Positions 1-6,913 of a stretch of DNA of 64,000 bases are shown in pieces. The notes beneath the pieces were generated by a model that did no database searches, was not told the origin of the DNA, and saw nothing but the letters and a program-made list of their open reading frames with translations. Position 1 is the stretch's first letter, and each line of letters begins with the position of its first letter. The DNA comes from Bdellovibrio sp. ZAP7. GTDB lineage: Bacteria; Bdellovibrionota; Bdellovibrionia; Bdellovibrionales; Bdellovibrionaceae. The stretch lies in contig NZ_CP030082.1 of the NCBI RefSeq assembly GCF_006874645.1, positions 682,001 through 746,000 on the forward strand. The letters are read 5' to 3'. The translations under genes were made by a program, and so were the position numbers.

Positions 1-2
1 AG

Positions 3-71
3 AACAATCGAGACGAGCAGCACTTGTTGAAAGAAGTCGAGCGTTTGGACCAGTGGTTGAAATCGCTTTAA
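3..71 (+). CDS. C-terminal tail of an upstream gene (partial)
   Basis: An open frame entering from the left edge ends in TAA at 69-71 and encodes 22 residues, the last ones reading EVERLDQWLKSL. The charged, heptad-like pattern suits the end of a helical or coiled-coil protein. The frame is chosen because the terminator at about 95-127 follows directly; the other two plus frames give a stop at 28-30 or a less natural peptide. The function cannot be told from this fragment. Confidence 0.5.
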   Translation, partial: NNRDEQHLLKEVERLDQWLKSL

Positions 72-94
72 AATTGGATTTGAATAGCTTGGAA

Positions 95-127
95 TAAAAA
101 AGGGAGATCTAAGTCTCCCTTTTTTAT
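95..127. terminator. Bidirectional intrinsic terminator
   Basis: A run of A is followed by the stem GGGAGA, a short TCTAAG-type loop, TCTCCC and then six or more T. The A-run before the stem lets it act on both strands, so it can end both the upstream plus-strand gene and the minus-strand gene that stops at 128. Confidence 0.85.
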
Positions 128-787
128 TTATTTTAGAATCACGTTGATGTCTGTCGTTGATCCCAATTTAGTTTTATAAGTAGTCCCTGGGCAGCCGCCG
201 CGGCCTGATTTGCTGCCCCAAGCAAGTTGGTCTTCGCTTGTGGCACGTTGAACTTTCCAAGTGCGGTCTTCAAGTTGTTTGATTTTGTAAGTCACAACCT
301 TGATCAGCTCTACGTTGTTTTTGCGAACAATTGGAACACAGCGATTTGGATTTCTTGGGTCCGGGAAGTTACCGCCATTGCCGGGAGCTCCTGGCTCTGG
401 AGGAAAGCCGCCACCGAATTGGTATTCAGTCATTGTGCCTTTAATAATACGAGATGATTTTTCTGTGACTTGGAAAGTGCCATCAGCAAGAACTTGGCCT
501 TTCACTTTGCCTTTTTCATCAACCAGTTGATTGCCTTTAATGATGTAAGTGCCAAAGAAATCATTCGTCGCCAAGCAATCGATCACCGCGAAGTCCATCG
601 TCAAAGATGTCGCTGAACGTTTTAGATTCATCGCCATTTTGCAGTTTTCGTATTTACGAACAGTTTTTTTACCATTGAATTGATCGTAAGAAGCCGTCAG
701 TGTGCCCAAGCCGCGAAGCTCGCCCAAACCTGAAGCCATAGCAGAAAAGCCGACGATCATGGAGAGTGCAAAAACGATGTGTTTCAT
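128..787 (-). CDS. Secreted protein of unknown function, 219 aa
   Basis: I do not recognise a family. The chosen ATG (787) follows an AAAGGA ribosome site and starts a signal peptide (MKHIVFALSMIVGFSAMAS), so the product is probably exported to the periplasm or beyond; an in-frame start at 817 would only add ten residues. The mature part looks beta-rich and contains a Gly/Pro/Asn-rich segment near the middle to C-terminal third (FGGGFPPEPGAPGNGG), which resembles a flexible linker. A few cysteines are present. The gene stands alone between a bidirectional terminator and the next minus-strand gene. Confidence 0.75.
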   Translation of the reverse strand: MKHIVFALSMIVGFSAMASGLGELRGLGTLTASYDQFNGKKTVRKYENCKMAMNLKRSATSLTMDFAVIDCLATNDFFGTYIIKGNQLVDEKGKVKGQVLADGTFQVTEKSSRIIKGTMTEYQFGGGFPPEPGAPGNGGNFPDPRNPNRCVPIVRKNNVELIKVVTYKIKQLEDRTWKVQRATSEDQLAWGSKSGRGGCPGTTYKTKLGSTTDINVILK

Positions 788-872
788 TTCAAATCCTTTG
801 CTGTAAACGCAGGCCAAGGATTATCAACGGACAGGCCAGGAGGCAATAAAGTCCTGCCTATGAAGCAAGCAG

Positions 873-1433
873 TCAGAAGTTAAAATTATATCCTAGTAAC
901 GCATAAAGGTCGGGGCCGACGACAGCGATACCCGCACCAAACTCAAAAAAGAACGGATCGCCGAAACCAACTCCTCCACGGAGGCGGAAACGCTTGATTT
1001 CAACGAGGTTGGCAAGCTCTGCATCGGGATCCAAATAAGTCCCCAATGCCACGCGAGCATAGGGGTTAAAGCGATCATTTTCGATATGCCAGCGACGGGC
1101 AGCAAAGACGCCGATGATATTATCTTTTTCTAATGAGAGATGCAGATCCCAAACCGCGCGTTCGTGTTCGATATTTGCGAAACGCAAACCAAAATTGGGT
1201 CCCTGTGGCCATTCATCACTCTCTAAAAAGTTACCCCCAGCAAATCCCGCCAGAATTCCCAGCTTCCAAGTTGGAGCAGGTGTACGCAAAGGGGCTGCCT
1301 TACTTGAAAGGTAAGCATCATCTTCACCAGAAAGTGGCGCAGAGTCTAACGTGGTTGTAGCCGTAGGGGCTGCATGGCTCACATTACACAACAAGACTAA
1401 GGTCAAAAAAAGGATAGGGATATAAACCTTCAT
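873..1433 (-). CDS. Small outer-membrane beta-barrel-like protein, 186 aa
   Basis: The N-terminus (MKVYIPILFLTLVLLCNVSHA) is a signal peptide ending in an A-x-A-like site. The mature region alternates polar and aromatic/hydrophobic residues in strand-length blocks rich in Gly and Phe, and it ends in Phe (LLGYNFNF), as many outer-membrane barrels do. The size suits a small barrel of about eight strands. No enzymatic motif is seen. ATG at 1433 is preferred over TTG at 1439, although neither has a strong Shine-Dalgarno. The gene diverges from the barrel gene at 1490. The barrel assignment is inferred from pattern only. Confidence 0.7.
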   Translation of the reverse strand: MKVYIPILFLTLVLLCNVSHAAPTATTTLDSAPLSGEDDAYLSSKAAPLRTPAPTWKLGILAGFAGGNFLESDEWPQGPNFGLRFANIEHERAVWDLHLSLEKDNIIGVFAARRWHIENDRFNPYARVALGTYLDPDAELANLVEIKRFRLRGGVGFGDPFFFEFGAGIAVVGPDLYALLGYNFNF

Positions 1434-1489
1434 AAGCAAAAGTATAATTTACGTCTACAATCTTTGTAAAAGTAAATTGGAGACAAAAT

Positions 1490-2686
1490 ATGTTTAAAAG
1501 AGGATCTGTTCTCCTCTCGGCCACACTCTGCACATTTCTTTTAATGAACTCTGCACGAGCGGATGAAAGTATCAGCACAACGATTCACCATCAATACCAG
1601 TCGCCGCGTGCGTTGGGGATGGGCGATGCCTTTGTCGCGGTGGCTGATGACTACACTGCCATTTTCTATAATCCAGCAGGTCTGGCTCGTCTTGAAAATG
1701 GACAAGTGAACTTATCAATGAGCTTCGCGGGAACTCCGGGCGCCAAAGACTTTTATGATGAATACAAGGCGATCGAAGATAATGCTGCTTTGAGTGATTC
1801 GGCTAAACAACAAGCTTACATCGATTTGATTACAGCCCATTTCGGAGACGTGTATTCAATTCGTACAACACCAATGGAAGGTGTTTGGGTTCGACCTAAA
1901 TGGGGTGTTGCGCTGATTCCAATGGATCTTACGGTTGAATTGCAAATGCATCGTAGTGTACCTGCTGCCATTGATACCAAAGTGTATGCAGATACAACAT
2001 TAGCCCTTTCTTATGGTGATGATTTTAACTGGTTTTCCAATGGTCGTTTTTCAATGGGTATTACGGCTAAATTCATCAATCGTGGATTTTTAAGTAAAAA
2101 ACTTCAGGCGATTGATCTGGCAAATAGTGATCAAATCGTTCGAAAAGAAGACTTGGCAGAAGGTTATACGATTGATGGTGATATCGGCATGTTGTGGACT
2201 CCGGAAATTCCAGGGACTGGGTTCTGGAGCTGGATGCAGCTGGTTCGTCCAACATTTGGAGCTGTCGTAAGAAACGTTGCAGAGACTGGATTCAACAATT
2301 CTTTGAAATTGGTAAACAAGGACCAAACAACTGAAAACCTGCATCCTGAAAAAAACTACCGCGTTTATGATTTGGGGACTCGTTGGGAGTATCCGCGCGC
2401 TTGGATCTTCGGTGGTCGCGGCGTTTTAGATATTCGCGATTTGGGTCATCCTGACTTTAACTGGCGTCGGGGAGTACATGCCGGCCTTGAATTCGACTGG
2501 TTCGTTTATAACTGGTGGAAGGGGCATTACCGCGTGGGCATGAGCCAGGGATACTGGACGGCGGGTCTGTCTGCAGAACTGGGCATCTTTAACTTGGATG
2601 TCGTGAGCTACGCAGACGATGTCGGATCAAGAAACACGGCTGTCGAAAGCCGTGTTTACGCGACAAGATTGAATCTTGATTTCTAA
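1490..2686 (+). CDS. PorV/FadL-type outer-membrane protein, paralogue 1, 398 aa
   Basis: A signal peptide (residues 1-24, ending NSARA) precedes a mature N-terminus with the hallmark LGMGDAFVAV...IFYNPAGLA block. This block is shared by the FadL, PorV/PorQ and TraF_2/UPF0164 outer-membrane families. The rest alternates in beta-strand fashion, with aromatic girdle residues and a terminal Phe. ATG at 1490 has a GGAG site upstream. Two paralogues lie at 3669 and 5786, recognisable by the same N-terminal block and by a common C-terminal pattern (G-Y/M-x-Q-x-Y-W-T-A-G and D-x-x-S-Y). The transported substrate is unknown; FadL relatives move hydrophobic molecules and PorV relatives serve secretion systems. 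A terminator follows at 2690. Confidence 0.85.
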   Translation: MFKRGSVLLSATLCTFLLMNSARADESISTTIHHQYQSPRALGMGDAFVAVADDYTAIFYNPAGLARLENGQVNLSMSFAGTPGAKDFYDEYKAIEDNAALSDSAKQQAYIDLITAHFGDVYSIRTTPMEGVWVRPKWGVALIPMDLTVELQMHRSVPAAIDTKVYADTTLALSYGDDFNWFSNGRFSMGITAKFINRGFLSKKLQAIDLANSDQIVRKEDLAEGYTIDGDIGMLWTPEIPGTGFWSWMQLVRPTFGAVVRNVAETGFNNSLKLVNKDQTTENLHPEKNYRVYDLGTRWEYPRAWIFGGRGVLDIRDLGHPDFNWRRGVHAGLEFDWFVYNWWKGHYRVGMSQGYWTAGLSAELGIFNLDVVSYADDVGSRNTAVESRVYATRLNLDF

Positions 2687-2689
2687 ACT

Positions 2690-2717
2690 AAAAACTCCTC
2701 TTTCGAGGAGTTTTTTT
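2690..2717. terminator. Bidirectional terminator between convergent genes
   Basis: The stem AACTCCTC, loop TTTC and GAGGAGTT are flanked by an A-run on the left and seven T on the right. The element ends the barrel gene at 2686 and overlaps the stop of the minus-strand lipoprotein. Confidence 0.9.
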
Positions 2718-3480
2718 ATTGTTGCCATTGTGCCAGTAGCTGCGTTCCCAGATCTTTAATCTGTGCGGAAGTCAATCCCGCCAGATCCGCTGGTGTTAGG
2801 TTCGCACTTGCAAGTGCATCGTCAATCGGTCCGCACAGATCCTTATTTGCGCTTGCCGTGGCACACGATACCGCGTAAACCGCTTGTACTGATTCCACGA
2901 CAGATGTCACAGTTTCGATAGCAGTATCATATGCTGCTTGGCCGGGAGAACCCGACTGCAATGCACTTTCCATATCAGCTAACAATTGATCCATTTGCGC
3001 TTGGTCGCACGTAATCGTACCACCAGTATTTGAGCAGGATGGAAAGTCATTTACTGCTGATGCGAGCGCCGTAGCACTTTTTGCCATCGCACCCAAGAGA
3101 GCCAAACCCGTTGAACCAGATTGCGCACATTGGTCCGCAGTCCAGTTTGCAAGAGAAGTGGAGCCATCAAAATTTAGGATGGAAAGCATCGTCGCTGCAC
3201 CACCATTGTTCTGAATCGCAGTGATTGCCTCAGCCATGTTTTGGGATGAAGTAACACCAGATTTTAGGAAACCAGCTGAACAACGAATCGAATATGCATT
3301 TGTAGAAGTGAGTGAGCTGATACCTCCTAGACATGAATCGACGCTTGAGGCATCGGCTTTGTCGAGGCAGTATTGTGCTTCCATAATTTTATCTTTATCA
3401 GATTGAGCACCCTCACAACCTGTAAGTGTGGCAACAAGACCAAGACCAGCAACAAGCGCTGTAAACTTTGAATGAACCAT
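2716..3480 (-). CDS. Lipoprotein of unknown function, 254 aa
   Basis: The signal MVHSKFTALVAGLGLVATLTGC carries a clear lipobox (LTGC), so the mature protein should begin with acylated Cys22 followed by Glu. The mature part is almost entirely Ala/Ser/Leu-rich helix with several spaced cysteines, and resembles a repeat-type helical solenoid without a recognised domain. It shares loose pattern similarity with the lipoprotein at 4772, for example an L-A-L-L-G-x-A segment and a C/S-A-G turn in equivalent places. That gene also neighbours a barrel paralogue. ATG 3480 has GAGGAG upstream. A CCGATAA-type promoter is suggested at 3527-3534 on this strand. Confidence 0.8.
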   Translation of the reverse strand: MVHSKFTALVAGLGLVATLTGCEGAQSDKDKIMEAQYCLDKADASSVDSCLGGISSLTSTNAYSIRCSAGFLKSGVTSSQNMAEAITAIQNNGGAATMLSILNFDGSTSLANWTADQCAQSGSTGLALLGAMAKSATALASAVNDFPSCSNTGGTITCDQAQMDQLLADMESALQSGSPGQAAYDTAIETVTSVVESVQAVYAVSCATASANKDLCGPIDDALASANLTPADLAGLTSAQIKDLGTQLLAQWQQ

Positions 3481-3520
3481 CGCAAAAACTCCTCGGACGT
3501 AGACCTAATTATTTGCTTAT

Positions 3521-3622
3521 GATTACTTATCGGACTTTCAGCGGGGCGCTTAACACTGGACCTTACTCCGTATTTAAGTGAGACGTCTCAATGTGAGGCT
3601 GAACCCGACCGATAAGAACTTT
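3521..3622. promoter_or_regulatory. Divergent promoter pair with mirrored CCGATAA motifs
   Basis: TTATCGG at 3527-3533 and CCGATAA at 3609-3615 form a wide inverted repeat. Each copy is preceded on its own strand by GCTGAA, 3-5 nt upstream. Each points toward a gene start: the lipoprotein at 3480 and the barrel at 3669. CCGATAA matches the core of the sigma-28 (FliA) -10 consensus GCCGATAA. Matches to the -35 consensus TAAAGTTT at the expected 11-nt spacing are poor (about 4 of 8 on both sides), so the sigma factor is inferred, not shown. Confidence 0.45.
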
Positions 3623-3668
3623 GACGAAAAATATTAATTTTTCGCGAGTTTAACGAGTGGATGGAACT

Positions 3669-4763
3669 ATGAAACGGATTTTGTGGATCGCCCTCATTCA
3701 AATAGTCTTGATGATCGCCTTCGCCTTTGATGTGAACGCGGCGGAACGCCGTAGTTTCTATTCAGGAACTCGCTGCCAAGCGATGGGTGGTGCGTGCCTG
3801 GCAGTGGTGAATGACGAAACAGCATTGATTGTGAATCCGGCAGCCCTTGGTAAACTGCGTGATACTTATGGAACTATTTTCGATCCCGAGTTGGAACTGA
3901 ATTCAAATGCGATGGCTATGTATTCTGATAGCGCTTATTCAAATCCCTTTAGTCTTTCTGACGTAAAAGATGCCTTGAATGCGAACCGCGATAAATATTA
4001 TCACGCTAAAGGGCAGGTTTTTCCCTCTCTGGTGATGAGAAACTTCGGTATCGGTCTTTATAATAACTATCTTTTAGATGCGCAGATGAGTACGGATGGC
4101 AGCACCATCGATACCTATTATCGAAGCGACTTGGCCCTGGTGTTAGGTTTTAACTTCCGCTTTTTCGATGGTCGTGTGAAGTTGGGTTTCAATACAAAAC
4201 TGATCGATCGTATCGAAGTTGATAACAGAACACTGAGCTCAGCAGGTTCGATGACTTATTCAGATATCGCAAATTCCGGAGTGGGTTTATCGACCGATGT
4301 GGGCCTGATGTTGTCCGCTCCATGGCAGTATCTTCCCACGGTAACAGCGGTTTTGCATGATGTGGGCGGTACTAGTTTCAATCAAACAGATTCATTCCGC
4401 CAGTCGACGTCGGCCACTTCCGAACGTCCCAAATTGGTAGAGCAGGATCTGGACATTGCAGCGGCGTTATTTCCGATACACACAAATTACTTACGTTCAT
4501 CATGGACAGTTGAATACCGTGGCTTATTAACATCAGGTCAGGAAGACGATAAGTCCAAATTGATCCATGCCGGGTTCGAATTGAACTTCGGCGATGTGTT
4601 CTTTGCTCGTGCAGGTTATAATCAAAGGTATTGGACCGCAGGAATTGAAATCGCATCAGAACGTTGGCAATGGCAGTTCACCAGCTACGGCGAAGAAATC
4701 GGCACAGCAAGTTCACCTAAAGAAGACCGCAGATATAACTCGAAGTTCTCATTCAGGTTCTAA
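3669..4763 (+). CDS. PorV/FadL-type outer-membrane protein, paralogue 2, 364 aa
   Basis: The signal peptide MKRILWIALIQIVLMIAFAFDVNA is followed by the family block CQAMGGACLAV...LIVNPAALGKL and by beta-alternating sequence ending in Phe (KFSFRF). ATG 3669 is preferred over GTG 3657 because it starts the signal peptide cleanly; GTG would add four residues. This paralogue is less canonical: the usual R-x-L-G-M-G becomes R-C-Q-A-M-G and contributes two cysteines, at C-Q-A-M-G and G-A-C-L. It is followed after 8 nt by a lipoprotein gene and then a third barrel, so the three are probably one transcript. Role: an outer-membrane channel or assembly partner, substrate unknown. Confidence 0.82.
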   Translation: MKRILWIALIQIVLMIAFAFDVNAAERRSFYSGTRCQAMGGACLAVVNDETALIVNPAALGKLRDTYGTIFDPELELNSNAMAMYSDSAYSNPFSLSDVKDALNANRDKYYHAKGQVFPSLVMRNFGIGLYNNYLLDAQMSTDGSTIDTYYRSDLALVLGFNFRFFDGRVKLGFNTKLIDRIEVDNRTLSSAGSMTYSDIANSGVGLSTDVGLMLSAPWQYLPTVTAVLHDVGGTSFNQTDSFRQSTSATSERPKLVEQDLDIAAALFPIHTNYLRSSWTVEYRGLLTSGQEDDKSKLIHAGFELNFGDVFFARAGYNQRYWTAGIEIASERWQWQFTSYGEEIGTASSPKEDRRYNSKFSFRF

Positions 4764-4771
4764 GGAAGGGC

Positions 4772-5785
4772 ATGAGTATTTTTACGCGCATCTTTATTCT
4801 AATAACTACGTTAGCGATCACAAGTTCTTGTGATAGCCCGAACGTATTATCTGAAGTTTCCAACAAGGAAACTGATGAAGCGTATTTGATCGATGCTAAA
4901 AGCGACCTTGACGATATGGAGTGGGATTCCACGATCAGTATCGTAACCGGAAAAATGTCTTCCGGTTATCAATCTCGTCGTGATGTTAAAATGATTCTTG
5001 CTTCCGCATATGCGGGAAAATGCGGATTGCTGTTCTTTGACCTTATTCAAGGGATGACCAATAACTCCGCGACCGAAATGTTCAAATACTTTATGGGAAT
5101 CTGGGGAGGGAAAACTGTCGATCCAGATTCTTGTGAGTTGGCGATCGGAGTCTTGCAGGGTATTGGTACTGCCGCTCAAAGAACAACAAATGAAAATCTA
5201 TTCTTGGCATTGTTGGGTGTCGCCCGTATCGGTACAAACCTTTCGGCACAACTTGATTCTGGCGATCACAATGGAGCTATGGATGCTGATGCGACTGTGT
5301 GCCACGAAGATGGCACCGGCACTTTGACTAAATGGAAAGATGCTCCGGATCCGATTCCTGGTGCAAATTACTATCGCACGACTTTCGGTTTGCCCCCAGC
5401 GGGAAAAACCAAATATATGAGCACGACAAATATTAAACGTGTGGCTTCGGGCCTAGGTTTGATTTTGGAAAACATGGCCTCTTTAACGGATGCCTTGGGT
5501 GGCGGTACAACCATTGGTGCGCTTGGCGATTTAAGTGATGCCTGTGATAATGCAATGTCAGCTATCACAGGGGTCGCTACAAGTTGTGCGACCATGACCA
5601 CTCCTGCAGCGGTCAGCCCTGAGATGGTGTATGCGATGCGATTCATGATGGATTCGGCAGAGTTCGGTTTTGGAACTTGCAGTATTGCGAATTCAGTTAC
5701 GTTTATCAGCAATTTTGCGACATTCACTCCACCAGTTCCGGCTGATTTGTGCTGTCCTACGACTTCGATCCCAGGAGCGCCTTAG
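4772..5785 (+). CDS. Lipoprotein of unknown function between two barrels, 337 aa
   Basis: The signal MSIFTRIFILITTLAITSSC has a lipobox (ITSSC) followed by Asp-Ser-Pro. The Asp at +2 would mean inner-membrane retention under the E. coli rule, but that rule may not hold in this group. The N-terminal mature half has TPR-like helical character (YLIDAKSDLDDMEWDSTISIV, then RRDVKMILASAYAGKC). The middle resembles the lipoprotein at 2716, and the C-terminus is Cys-rich (CDNAMS, TSCATM, GTCSIAN, LCCPTT). ATG 4772 follows AAGGAAGGG. The stop abuts the next start exactly, indicating translational coupling to the barrel at 5786. It is probably a surface or periplasmic partner of that barrel. Confidence 0.8.
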   Translation: MSIFTRIFILITTLAITSSCDSPNVLSEVSNKETDEAYLIDAKSDLDDMEWDSTISIVTGKMSSGYQSRRDVKMILASAYAGKCGLLFFDLIQGMTNNSATEMFKYFMGIWGGKTVDPDSCELAIGVLQGIGTAAQRTTNENLFLALLGVARIGTNLSAQLDSGDHNGAMDADATVCHEDGTGTLTKWKDAPDPIPGANYYRTTFGLPPAGKTKYMSTTNIKRVASGLGLILENMASLTDALGGGTTIGALGDLSDACDNAMSAITGVATSCATMTTPAAVSPEMVYAMRFMMDSAEFGFGTCSIANSVTFISNFATFTPPVPADLCCPTTSIPGAP

Positions 5786-6907
5786 ATGTTGCGCGCCTTA
5801 ATTCTGATTTTCACTTTTATGATTTCAACTGTCTCCTTCGCTCAGTCATTGACGGAATTTGCCCGCAATGCTCGATCCCTGGGAATGGGGGGAGTTTACG
5901 TTCCCTTCGTGAATGGAGCCGACGCTGTGTTTTACAATCCAGCAGCGCTGGGTAAGGTGCAGGGTCTTGATATCAAGGCCGCCGAGATCGGTGTGAGCCT
6001 GAACTCTTTGTCCAAAGAAGACATCGAATCACTGCAAAACTTCGATCCAAATGATTCCAGCACTTATAACTCGTTATTCGGTAAGCGTGTTTGGGTTCAG
6101 GCGACTGGAAAATCAGCGATTGCAGTCGGTAACTTTGCAATTGGATATTTGAACGATATCGAAACGTCCTTGGAACTTCATAATCCATCTTACCCGCAAT
6201 TCGAAACTTACTTCCGACAAGATGTTGGATATTATCTTGGCTACGCGATCAATATTGCACCGGGAACTTATCTGGGAACTTCTGTTAAAAGAGTGGATCG
6301 TTGGGGCGGGGTTAAACAAGAACTCAGTATGACCGACGTTTCTAACGCCAGCGGATTTAACGACATCGGAGCTTTCTTCGATGACAAGGGGCAGGCATAC
6401 GGGATTGATATGGCTTTGGCGACGACGATTGATTTGCCATTGTTAAAACCGACTCTAGCATTGGTGTGGCAGGATATGGGTAACACCGCGTTTAGAAAAA
6501 CCGCGGGAAGTGAAGCTCCTCCTCATATTACACAAAATTTGATTTTGGGTGGCGGCGTCACTCTGGATTTACCTGGTTTGGACATTTCTGCGGGCGGTGA
6601 AGTGCGCCATTTGCTCGAGCCCGACATTGAAGCTGGTAAAAAGCTCCACCTTGGAGCTGAGATTTCTTTACCTGTCTTTGATTTGCGCGCAGGTTACAGT
6701 CAGGGCTATTTAAGCTATGGCGTAGGCATAAATTTATTTATTCTTCACATTGATGCTGTAAGTTACACCGAGGAACTTGGGGCCTATCCGGGCCAAGCAG
6801 CGGATAATCGTTATATGATCAGCGTTGGCATCGATTTAGGCTTTGATGCAGACTTTAAATTCACAGATAATCAGGGTAAAAGACGGAAACTAAAACAACG
6901 CCGGTAA
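5786..6907 (+). CDS. PorV/FadL-type outer-membrane protein, paralogue 3, 373 aa
   Basis: The signal peptide MLRALILIFTFMISTVSFA precedes NARSLGMGGVYVPF...VFYNPAALGKV, the same block as in the two upstream paralogues. The C-terminal region (LRAGYSQGYLSYGVG, then DAVSYTEELG) matches theirs too. It ends with an unusual basic tail after the last strand (NQGKRRKLKQRR), whereas the other two end in Phe. The tail may sit in the periplasm, or the natural end may differ. ATG directly follows the lipoprotein stop, and CCAGGAGCG lies upstream inside that gene. It is the last gene of the barrel-lipoprotein-barrel unit. Confidence 0.82.
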   Translation: MLRALILIFTFMISTVSFAQSLTEFARNARSLGMGGVYVPFVNGADAVFYNPAALGKVQGLDIKAAEIGVSLNSLSKEDIESLQNFDPNDSSTYNSLFGKRVWVQATGKSAIAVGNFAIGYLNDIETSLELHNPSYPQFETYFRQDVGYYLGYAINIAPGTYLGTSVKRVDRWGGVKQELSMTDVSNASGFNDIGAFFDDKGQAYGIDMALATTIDLPLLKPTLALVWQDMGNTAFRKTAGSEAPPHITQNLILGGGVTLDLPGLDISAGGEVRHLLEPDIEAGKKLHLGAEISLPVFDLRAGYSQGYLSYGVGINLFILHIDAVSYTEELGAYPGQAADNRYMISVGIDLGFDADFKFTDNQGKRRKLKQRR

Positions 6908-6913
6908 ACCTTG

